Origin: Roseateles toxinivorans
GTDB taxonomy: Bacteria > Pseudomonadota > Gammaproteobacteria > Burkholderiales > Burkholderiaceae_C
Direction: 5' to 3'
Assembly (NCBI GenBank): GCA_945898095.1
Contig: CAMDHE010000052.1
Location: forward strand, 1-32,344
Length of the DNA: 32,344 bases
The notes under the pieces were generated by a model. The model made no database searches. It was given only the letters and a program-made list of their open reading frames with translations, and was not told the origin of the DNA. Positions 7,866-14,012 of this stretch are shown in pieces; position 1 is the stretch's first letter; the number at the start of each line of letters is the position of its first letter. Made by a program: the position numbers and the translations under genes.

Positions 7866-8735
7866 ATGGGTTCGGTATCGGCCAAATGGCTTAAAGGTTT
7901 GTTGCTGCTGCTTTGCTGCGGCAGCGTCTGGGCGCAGAGCGCGGCTGAGTTGCGGTCACGCTTTGACAGCGTGAAACAGCAGGCGGTCAGCAATGTTTTC
8001 GACCGGCCCTTGTACCTGCAGTCGACCGAAACATCGGGGCGCATGCAGGGCGATGTCTATGCCTTGATCGAGCATCCTTTTGCCGAACTGCGGCAACCGC
8101 TGGCCCAGGCCAAGCCCTGGTGCAGCATCCTGATCCTGCATCTGAATGTGAAGTACTGCCGGGCCGCGGGGAACGGGCCGCGTGACTTGATCGACGTCGG
8201 GATCGGGCGCAAGTTCGACCAGCCGCTGAGCAGCGCCTATTGGGTGAAGTTTGATTACCGCCCGCTGGTCGTTGGCGACGGTTATCTGAGGGTCGAGCTG
8301 CTGGCGCCCGACGGACCAATGGGCGGCAAGGACTTGCGCATCCTGCTCGAGGCCATGCCTTTCACGCCGGGCCAAAGTCTGCTGCACCTGACTTATTCCT
8401 ATTCGTCCGGCTTGGCAGCACGCTTGGCCACGCAAGCCTATCTGGCCACGCTCGGGCATGACAAGGTCGGTTTCAGCCGCATGGGTCAACGCGAGGACGG
8501 GCCGCTGGTTGGCGGGCTGCGCGGCCTGCTGGAGCGCAACACGATGCGCTACCACCTCGCTATCGAGGCCTACCTTGACGCGCCTTCAGCACAGCAGTTG
8601 CCGCAGCGCTTGCTGGGCTGGTTCAGCGCCACCGAGCGCTATGCTCTGCAACTGCACGAGGTCGAGCGGCAGGACTATATCGAGATGAAAATCGGCGAGA
8701 TCAGGCGGCAGGAGCTGGAGCCGCCGCCGAACTGA
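7866..8735 (+). CDS. Exported protein of unknown function
   Basis: This encodes 289 residues with a clear Sec signal peptide: Lys-containing start, hydrophobic 'GLLLLLCC' core, and probable cleavage after 'SVWA' before 'QSAAELRSR'. The ATG at 7866 is preferred because GGAGG (7852-7856) lies nine bases upstream and the signal peptide begins there; an earlier in-frame ATG at 7830 has no ribosome site. The mature part has no membrane segment. It contains a 'PWCSILILHLNVKYC' stretch with two cysteines that could form a periplasmic disulfide, and a Glu/Arg-rich C-terminal end. I do not recognise a named domain. It looks like a conserved hypothetical periplasmic protein; a role cannot be assigned. 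Confidence 0.72.
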   Translation: MGSVSAKWLKGLLLLLCCGSVWAQSAAELRSRFDSVKQQAVSNVFDRPLYLQSTETSGRMQGDVYALIEHPFAELRQPLAQAKPWCSILILHLNVKYCRAAGNGPRDLIDVGIGRKFDQPLSSAYWVKFDYRPLVVGDGYLRVELLAPDGPMGGKDLRILLEAMPFTPGQSLLHLTYSYSSGLAARLATQAYLATLGHDKVGFSRMGQREDGPLVGGLRGLLERNTMRYHLAIEAYLDAPSAQQLPQRLLGWFSATERYALQLHEVERQDYIEMKIGEIRRQELEPPPN

Positions 8736-8754
8736 ACGCCCTAGGCAGCAGCAA

Positions 8755-8979
8755 ATGAAGCTTGAACCAATCAACCCACAGATGCAGGCCTTGATCGACG
8801 CTGCCGGGCTTCATGTCGGCAATCTGAAGCTGATCCAGGGCCAGTGGAAGTTCAAGGCTGTCGGCTACTTGCCCGACGGCTCGGTCATCCCGGGCGGCGG
8901 GCCGCTGACGGAGCAGCACAACCAGGTTTTTGATCAGTTGGATGAGGTTCTGATCGGCGCGGGGCTGGGGTTGGTTTGA
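8755..8979 (+). CDS. Small hypothetical protein
   Basis: This 74-residue soluble protein contains 'LKLIQGQWKFKAVGYLPDGSVIPGGGPLT', which looks like a small beta-hairpin domain. It has no signal peptide or membrane segment. It follows the exported protein by 19 bases on the same strand and ends six bases before the convergent transporter gene. The ribosome site (AGGCAGC) is weak. Codon use is like its neighbours, so I think it is real, but I do not recognise the family. Confidence 0.55.
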   Translation: MKLEPINPQMQALIDAAGLHVGNLKLIQGQWKFKAVGYLPDGSVIPGGGPLTEQHNQVFDQLDEVLIGAGLGLV

Positions 8980-8985
8980 CCGCCT

Positions 8986-10059
8986 TCAGTGACGATGCCG
9001 GTGATGGGCATCGGGGAAATGCGCGTGGTTGTGGCTCAGCAGTTCATGCTGATGCCAATGTGAGTGGCGGGTGCCTGGTGGCACCGGGCTTTCATGTTCA
9101 TGGTCGTGGTGCGGGTCATCGCCATGTTGATGAAAATGCTTGTGCAACATCGGCTGGTGCAGGTGCTCATGGGCGTGGCGCTCAGTCAGATGCAGCAGCA
9201 GGCCGACGGCCATCAATGCACCTGCCACGATCAGCTGTGATGTGACCGCCTCTCCCAAGAAGACGATGGCTACGAGCGCGCCGACGAAGGGCGCGACCGA
9301 GAAGTAGGCGCCAGTACGCGCTGCGCCCAGATGCCGCAAGCCCAGAACGAACAGCACGAGGCTGGCGCCGTAACTGATAAAGCCCAGCAGGCCGGCGGCC
9401 AGTACCGTACTGGTCGCTGGCAACTGGGCGCCGGCCAGCATGGCGAGCAGCAGGTTGGTGGCGCCAGCAGCGAGGCCCTTGCTCATTGCGATGTAGCTGG
9501 CATCGTTGAGCGAGACCTTGCGGGTCAGGTTGTTGTCCAAGCCCCAAGCAAGGCAGGCGCCGAGAACCGCCATGGCAGGCCACCAACTTTCGATACCGGC
9601 AAGGGGCTCATTGCCAGTTGGCCAACTCAGCAACAGGCAAGCGGCCAGGATGGCCAACATGCCCAGGGCAATGCGGCGATCGAAGTTTTCCTTGAACGCG
9701 AACCAGGCCAGCAAGGCGGTCATCATTCCTTCGGCGTTGAGCAGCAACGACACGGTCGACGCGGGCATGCGAGACAGCCCCAGCATCAACAAGACCGGCC
9801 CGACCATGCCACCCGAAACGATGGCGCCAGCCAACCACCAACGCTCATTGGGCGCGAGGTGAACGGCGGGTGCTTTGCTGAGGCGGCGGACGATCCAAAG
9901 CCCAAGCCCGGACCCGAGGTACAGCAAGGCCGCCAGCAGCCATGGGCTGGTCTGCCCCAGCAGCGGCTTGGCCAGCGGCGTTCCGGCGCCGAACAAGACG
10001 GCGGCAGTCAAGGCAGCGGCAATGCCTGGGGCAAATGTTGGTTTTATCAATGGTCTCAA
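8986..10059 (-). CDS. DMT/EamA family transporter with histidine-rich C-terminal tail
   Basis: This is an inner-membrane transporter with about ten hydrophobic segments and two EamA repeats (first begins 'PGIAAALTAAVLFGAGTPLAK'; second near 'WGLDNNLTRKVS'). The drug/metabolite superfamily usually exports small metabolites. After the last membrane helix comes a 63-residue tail with 23 histidines, from 'HAHEHLH' to 'HHRHRH', likely to bind Zn, Ni or Co. No ATG fits the expected N-terminus. A TTG at 10059, just before 'RPLIKPTFAPG', is the best in-frame start and gives 357 residues, but there is no good ribosome site; TTG at 10050 is an alternative. A longer open frame reaching 10284 has no transporter character. 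Substrate is unknown; metal export or metal-dependent regulation is inference from the tail. Confidence 0.78.
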   Translation of the reverse strand: MRPLIKPTFAPGIAAALTAAVLFGAGTPLAKPLLGQTSPWLLAALLYLGSGLGLWIVRRLSKAPAVHLAPNERWWLAGAIVSGGMVGPVLLMLGLSRMPASTVSLLLNAEGMMTALLAWFAFKENFDRRIALGMLAILAACLLLSWPTGNEPLAGIESWWPAMAVLGACLAWGLDNNLTRKVSLNDASYIAMSKGLAAGATNLLLAMLAGAQLPATSTVLAAGLLGFISYGASLVLFVLGLRHLGAARTGAYFSVAPFVGALVAIVFLGEAVTSQLIVAGALMAVGLLLHLTERHAHEHLHQPMLHKHFHQHGDDPHHDHEHESPVPPGTRHSHWHQHELLSHNHAHFPDAHHRHRH

Positions 10060-10161
10060 TCTGTTTGCATGGGCCGGAGCGGGCTGGCTTTCATTGGCGG
10101 GGCAAGGATACTTGATCCGCTGCCCGGCAGGTTCTTGGGATTGAAGGTGTTGCCCTATGGG

Positions 10162-10178
10162 GCGCGAGCGTCTCGCGC
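10162..10178. repeat. Perfect 7-bp hairpin between transporter and toxin remnant
   Basis: GCGCGAG (10162-10168), loop CGT, CTCGCGC (10172-10178). No T-run follows. It lies between two divergent genes and could be an operator or a hairpin in a leader; no protein family can be tied to it. Confidence 0.3.
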
Positions 10179-10241
10179 AACCTAACGCCTCTTTCCACCG
10201 GTCAACCATCCAACCCGCCATCCGGCCAGCGCGCTGACGCA

Positions 10242-10580
10242 ATGGAAACTTATAAGTTACTATTTTGCCAGCGCGATGGCGCAAGCCCCTATGCGGAGTA
10301 GTTTGAGTCCTTGGAGACCGTTGCCACCGCCAAAGTACGCGTGGCCGTCAGCCGGATGGAACAGGGCAACCTGTCCAAGGTCGAGTGGTTTCGTGGCCTT
10401 GGTGAGTGCAAGATCGATTTGGGGCCAGGCTTGCGCATCTACCTGGCCAAGGATGGTCTGAAGATCATCATCCTGATCGGCGGTGGCACCAAAAACCGCC
10501 AACAGCAGGACATCGACCAGGCGGTCGCGCTTTGGGAAGACTACAAGCGCCGCAAGGCATCAACCAGGCAAGGAAAGTGA
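10242..10580 (+). pseudogene. RelE/HigB-like toxin gene interrupted by one amber codon
   Basis: Reading from the ATG at 10242 gives 'METYKLLFCQRDGASPYAE', a TAG at 10299-10301 (codon 20), then 'FESLETVATAKVRVAVSRME' and the rest of a RelE/ParE-superfamily toxin of the Gp49/TIGR02683 type ('CKIDLGPGLRIYLAKDG', 'IIILIGGGTKNRQQQDI'). The family normally has a Trp in this E-W-[FL]-x-x-L position, so a single TGG-to-TAG change explains the break. The rest of the frame is intact to the TGA at 10578-10580 with no other damage. Initiation from the downstream TTG at 10311 would give a form lacking the first helix and strand, probably inactive. These toxins cut mRNA on the ribosome. The intact antitoxin follows two bases later. 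Confidence 0.8.
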
Positions 10581-10582
10581 AC

Positions 10583-10903
10583 ATGGCACTGACCCGTGAT
10601 TTCAAAGAAACCGTCGCCGCGCGCGTGCAGAACGATCCAGCCTTTGCGCAGGCGCTTCTGGACGAGGCCATCACCCTGTTCGTCAATGGCGAACCGGAAT
10701 CTGCCAAGCTGATCCTGCGTGACCTGGTGAACGCCACTGTCGGCTTCGAGGCACTGGCCGAGGAAATTCACAAGCCAGCCAAGAGCCTGCACCGGATGCT
10801 GTCACAGTCGGGCAACCCGACCATGAGCAATATCTCGGCAGTCTTTGCAGCCATCAAGCGCGCGCTCAAGGTCGAGGTGCACACCAAGATCAAGATGGCC
10901 TGA
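10583..10903 (+). CDS. HigA-like antitoxin, helix-turn-helix (TIGR02684 type)
   Basis: This 106-residue putative antitoxin is of the addiction-module antidote type found downstream of RelE-like toxins (reverse order, toxin first). The N-terminal half is helical ('DEAITLFVNGEPESAKLILRDLV'). The C-terminal half carries a Cro/CI-like helix-turn-helix ('GFEALAEEIHKPAKSLHRML', then 'NPTMSNISAVFAAIKRAL'). AGGAAAG (10571-10577) lies inside the toxin end six bases before the ATG, as expected for translational coupling. It should neutralise the toxin and repress the promoter. Since the toxin gene carries an amber codon, this is now probably an orphan antitoxin or autorepressor. Confidence 0.82.
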   Translation: MALTRDFKETVAARVQNDPAFAQALLDEAITLFVNGEPESAKLILRDLVNATVGFEALAEEIHKPAKSLHRMLSQSGNPTMSNISAVFAAIKRALKVEVHTKIKMA

Positions 10904-10920
10904 CTCTCAGCACTGGCCCC

Positions 10921-11197
10921 GCCGGCTCATGCTTGGGGCCATGTAAGTGCTGGGTCAACCGGGCGGGCTCCACACCCGGGTGCCAGTTCACTCTTGTCGT
11001 TGGATATGTACTGGCTCAACCGGGCGGGGCCACGCCCGGTGCCAGCTCATGCTGCGGATCATGTAACTGCTGGGTCAACCGGGTGGGCTCCGCGCCCGGT
11101 TGCCGGCTCACGCTGAGACTTGTATATCTGCCGGCTCAACCGTGTCAGTTTATTTTCACGGTTGCCAGTTCACTCTTGTCGTTGGATATGTACTGGA
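10921..11197. repeat. Tandem array of ~60-bp hairpin units (4 full + 1 partial)
   Basis: Units start at 10921 (61 bp), 10982 (59), 11041 (61), 11102 (62) and 11164 (partial). Each begins GCC[A/G]G[T/C]TCA, has a variable middle ending near ATGTA or TGTATAT, then CTGG/CCGG-(n)-TCAACCG and a stem-loop closing with CGGT or CGGGT. Perfect stems are ACCGGGCG/CGCCCGGT in unit 2, CAACCGGG/CCCGGTTG in unit 3 and CAACCGTG/CACGGTTG in unit 4; unit 1 has one mismatch. The unit-4 stem differs from unit 3 by a paired change on both arms. The linkers of units 2 and 5 are identical over at least 30 bases. It fills the 304-base gap between the antitoxin gene and the rsmH-like gene. Neither CRISPR nor a known REP type fits what I see. 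Confidence 0.85.
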
Positions 11198-11207
11198 CAA
11201 TCCCCCC

Positions 11208-12263
11208 ATGACTGATGAAGCTGTTCCCCACAAGCGCCGCGTCCGCTATGTCGGCACGCATCCGCGCCGCTTTGAAGAGAAGTACAAGGAACTCAACCCC
11301 GAGCAACATGGGCTTGAGCTGCAAAAGGTCCTGGACCGCGGGCAGACGCCGGCCGGCATGCACCGCTCGATCTGCATCGAGGAGATCCTGCAACTGTTGG
11401 CGCCGCAGCCGGGCGAGGTCGGGCTGGATGCGACTTTGGGCTTTGGTGGCCATGCGCAGGAGTTGCTCGCCAAGGTGCTGCCGGGCGGGCGCTTGTTCGG
11501 CATCGATGTCGACCCAATCGAGTTTCCGCGCACCGAAGCACGCTTGCGGGCGAAGGGCTTCGATGCCTCGGTGCTGGTGCTGAAAAGGATCAACTTTTCG
11601 CAATTGCCCGAGTTGCTACCCGAAGCAGGCGGTGGTTTTGATTTCTTGCTGGCCGATCTGGGCGTGTCTTCGATGCAGATCGATAACCCGGCGCGAGGCT
11701 TCAGTTTCAAGACCGACGGCCCGCTCGATTTGAGGCTTGACCCGAGCAGCGGCCAGTCGGCTTCGGAGCTGTTGCAATCGGTCACCCGGCAGCGCCTGCG
11801 CGAGCTGCTGGTCGACAACGCTGACGAGCCCTATGCCTTGCCCTTGGCCGCCGCGCTGCAAGGCCAATATATCGAGACGACGACGCAACTGGCCGAACTG
11901 ATCAGGGCCACGCTGGCAGGTCTTTGGAAGCGCAATATGCCCGAAGACGAGCGCTTGGCCGAGACCAAGAAGACGCTGCAGCGGGTGTTCCAGGCGCTGC
12001 GCATCGAGGTCAACGACGAATTCGGCGTGCTCGACGCGATGTTGGCCTTGCTGCCGAGCTGCCTCAAGCCGGGCGGGCGGGTGGCGATCTTGAGCTTCCA
12101 TTCGGGCGAGGACCGCCGGGTGAAAAAAGCCTTTCAGTCGGGCGAACGCAGCGGCATTTATGCCAGCGTGGCGCCAGAGCTGATCCGGCCTTCGTTCGAA
12201 GAGCGCCGCGCCAATCCGCGTTCGAGCTCGGCCAAGCTGCGCTGGGCGATCAAGGCAGCCTGA
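11208..12263 (+). CDS. RsmH-like 16S rRNA methyltransferase paralogue
   Basis: This 351-residue SAM-dependent methyltransferase belongs to the RsmH/MraW family, whose known member N4-methylates C1402 of 16S rRNA. SAM motif I is 'LDATLGFGGHA' (73-83). Family motifs follow: 'LADLGVSSMQIDNP' (148-161), 'GFSFKTDGPLDLRL' (164-177), and a C-terminal 'GRVAILSFHSGEDRRVKK'. About 50 residues precede the usual RsmH start, with a basic 'KRRVRYVGTHPRRFEEKYKE' segment. From memory, this extended form is the second RsmH type common in Clostridia, not the dcw-cluster rsmH. No mraZ, ftsL or ftsI lies nearby, so it is probably a paralogue rather than the housekeeping gene. The ATG at 11208 is chosen over an upstream in-frame GTG/ATG series that would translate the repeats. 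Its ribosome site is poor. It is followed after four bases by a speE-like gene. Confidence 0.8.
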   Translation: MTDEAVPHKRRVRYVGTHPRRFEEKYKELNPEQHGLELQKVLDRGQTPAGMHRSICIEEILQLLAPQPGEVGLDATLGFGGHAQELLAKVLPGGRLFGIDVDPIEFPRTEARLRAKGFDASVLVLKRINFSQLPELLPEAGGGFDFLLADLGVSSMQIDNPARGFSFKTDGPLDLRLDPSSGQSASELLQSVTRQRLRELLVDNADEPYALPLAAALQGQYIETTTQLAELIRATLAGLWKRNMPEDERLAETKKTLQRVFQALRIEVNDEFGVLDAMLALLPSCLKPGGRVAILSFHSGEDRRVKKAFQSGERSGIYASVAPELIRPSFEERRANPRSSSAKLRWAIKAA

Positions 12264-12267
12264 GCTG

Positions 12268-13206
12268 ATGCAGATCTTTCGCAGCCTTTTCACGCGTCTG
12301 TTCCCGCGCCTGTTCCTGAGTCGTTCGGCCCGGATTGAACGGGCCCGCTTGAAGCATTTGGAGCGGCTGAAGCGCCAGCATCAGGGCCGGCCATTTTTGT
12401 TCGACGATGGCAATCTGCGTTTCATGTATTTCAACGAGAGCACGGTGCAGAGCGCGATGAAGCTTGATGCGCCGGACGAATTGCTGTGCGGTTATACCCG
12501 GGCGATGATGGCTTTTTTGCTGGCCAATCCGGCGCCGCGGCAGTTGCTGATGATCGGCTTGGGTGGCGGCTCGCAGCTGAAGTTCTGTGCCCGCCATTTG
12601 CCTGACTGCCGCGTCACCGTGCTGGAAATCGATGCCGATGTGATCGCGATGCGCGAGCAGTTCATGCTGCCGGCTGACGGCGCCAATGTCGAGATCATCC
12701 ATTGCGATGCGGTGACTTATCTGACCGGCAAGACAATGCAGTTTGATGTGATCCTGCTCGACGGTTTTGACAAGATCGGGTTGGTGGCCGAGCTGAACAA
12801 TGCCCGGTTCTACGCCCGCTGCCATGCGGCGCTCAAGCCTGGCGGCATCCTGGTCGCCAATCTATGGGGTCAGCACAGCCTTGTGGCATCGCTGCTGTCT
12901 GATTTGCTGACGCAGTTCGACGCCAGCAGTGGGTGGTGCAGGGCGCTGGACAGCTATAACCTGCTGGTGTTTTCGTTCAAGGGGCGGCCAGCGGGATTTA
13001 CCCCGGAGATGCTGGCCACCGCGCCCGAGCTCGATCGGCGCATGGCTTTGCAGTTGTCGCTGCTCAGCCTGCGCAACCCACGCCAGCTTGGCAACCGTAC
13101 GGCGGCCGGGCGCTTGATTGCCTTGAATACTGAAGTGATCGAGTTGATGAAGCCCGACATTGCCTTGCCGCGCACCCATATCGAATGGAGCGCACCGCAT
13201 CAATGA
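12268..13206 (+). CDS. Spermidine synthase-like methyltransferase-fold protein
   Basis: This 312-residue protein has the Rossmann fold of spermidine synthases. 'LLMIGLGGGSQLKF' (93-106) is the nucleotide-binding loop, 'VLEIDADVI' (118-126) holds the acidic ribose-binding residue, 'IHCDAV' (144-149) is the adenine-site Asp, and 'FDVILLDGFDK' (159-169) is the fourth strand. The N-terminus is basic and amphipathic rather than the usual SpeE tetramer domain, and the putrescine-binding motif is not evident. It may be a spermidine synthase-like protein with another substrate. It starts four bases after the rsmH-like stop, so the two form an operon and may act in a common methylation-type pathway; that is inference. 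Confidence 0.72.
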   Translation: MQIFRSLFTRLFPRLFLSRSARIERARLKHLERLKRQHQGRPFLFDDGNLRFMYFNESTVQSAMKLDAPDELLCGYTRAMMAFLLANPAPRQLLMIGLGGGSQLKFCARHLPDCRVTVLEIDADVIAMREQFMLPADGANVEIIHCDAVTYLTGKTMQFDVILLDGFDKIGLVAELNNARFYARCHAALKPGGILVANLWGQHSLVASLLSDLLTQFDASSGWCRALDSYNLLVFSFKGRPAGFTPEMLATAPELDRRMALQLSLLSLRNPRQLGNRTAAGRLIALNTEVIELMKPDIALPRTHIEWSAPHQ

Positions 13207-13246
13207 CCCACCAGACTTACCAGACTTAAGGATTAAGGACAAGCCA

Positions 13247-13396
13247 ATGAAGTCACCGAGCAAATATCTGATCCTCGCGCTGCTGCTTGCAGCGATCGGC
13301 CTGGGCCTGTTCATCGACCGCGTCGTCTGCGGCGGGATGACCTATCACGACTATGCAGCCGGCAACGACAAGCGCTTCAACTGCCCGTGGAAATGA
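13247..13396 (+). CDS. Tiny single-pass membrane protein
   Basis: This 49-residue protein has a basic start, one membrane helix ('YLILALLLAAIGLGLFI', about 7-23), and a short periplasmic tail with two cysteines and 'GNDKRFNCPWK'. The ATG at 13247 has AAGGA (13235-13239) seven bases upstream. It follows the spermidine synthase-like gene by 40 bases on the same strand and ends eight bases before a convergent gene. A direct repeat CCAGACTTA lies just before it. Function unknown. Confidence 0.6.
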   Translation: MKSPSKYLILALLLAAIGLGLFIDRVVCGGMTYHDYAAGNDKRFNCPWK

Positions 13397-13404
13397 CAGG
13401 CTAG

Positions 13405-13833
13405 TCAGGAGTGGATATAGCTCTCGAGCTGGGCGATCGTCAGCTCATGGTTGGCAATGATGTCGTCCATGATGTCGCGGATCGAGATCATGCCCAGCAC
13501 CTTGCTGCCGTCGAGCACAGGCAGATGGCGAATTTTCTTTTCGCTCATCAAGGTCATGCAGTCGCTGCTGTCGGTCGACGGCTTCACGCTGAGGACATTG
13601 CGGGTCATGATCTCCGCCACCGTCGTTTCCTTTGAGTTGAGCCCTTGCAGCGCGATCTTGCGGGTGTAATCGCGCTCCGAAAAGACGCCGACCAAGCGAT
13701 CTGCCTCCATCACCATCAAGGCGCCGACATCGTAGCCGGCCAGCGTTTGCAAGGCTTCGAAGACGGTGTCCTCGGGCCGGACATGCCACAACTCGCTATG
13801 GTGTTTCTTGAGTAAATCAGCAGCGGAAGTCAT
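13405..13833 (-). CDS. CBS-domain pair protein
   Basis: This 142-residue cytoplasmic protein consists almost entirely of two CBS domains (about 12-63 and 74-128), with the typical strand 'VGALMVMEADRLVGVFSERD' and 'IRHLPVLDGSKVLGMISIRD'. CBS pairs bind adenine nucleotides (ATP, AMP, SAM) and usually regulate a partner enzyme or channel. A strong AAGGAG ribosome site seven bases before the ATG at 13833 sets the start. It diverges from the peptidase gene with 179 bases between. The partner is not identifiable from the sequence. Confidence 0.88.
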   Translation of the reverse strand: MTSAADLLKKHHSELWHVRPEDTVFEALQTLAGYDVGALMVMEADRLVGVFSERDYTRKIALQGLNSKETTVAEIMTRNVLSVKPSTDSSDCMTLMSEKKIRHLPVLDGSKVLGMISIRDIMDDIIANHELTIAQLESYIHS

Positions 13834-14012
13834 CAACGTTCTCCTTTGGATTGCAGCCTTGCAAGCAGCGAATACAGATTTACACACAGCTTGGACTACT
13901 GCGCAAGCTGGCAGACCATAGGTTTTGGCGCAATCAGGGATGGATCGAGGCCTTGCCAGTGCAAAGCATTGACAATCGTCTAAACCGTTCAGTTCACAGC
14001 CGGAATACATCC
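13834..14012. promoter_or_regulatory. Divergent promoter region between CBS gene and peptidase gene
   Basis: This 179-base region must contain the start signals for both divergent genes. The ribosome site of the CBS gene is clear at its left end. I found no unambiguous -35/-10 pair or operator palindrome. Confidence 0.35.

Noticed and set aside
10060-10284. N-terminal extension of the DMT transporter to 10284
   Set aside because: The extra residues lack hydrophobic segments or a signal, read through the hairpin at 10162-10178 and overlap the toxin gene start.
10921-11197. CRISPR array
   Set aside because: The conserved part is split into several short blocks, spacers are not unique (units 2 and 5 share one), the repeat is imperfect, and no cas gene is present.
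11100-11207. N-terminal extension of the RsmH-like protein into the repeat array
   Set aside because: It would translate the repeat units; the family-like extension already begins after the ATG at 11208.
10933-11211. Open frame across the hairpin array coding a Cys-rich repetitive peptide
   Set aside because: The repetition follows from the DNA repeat, units vary in length by non-multiples of three, and there is no convincing ribosome site or known domain.
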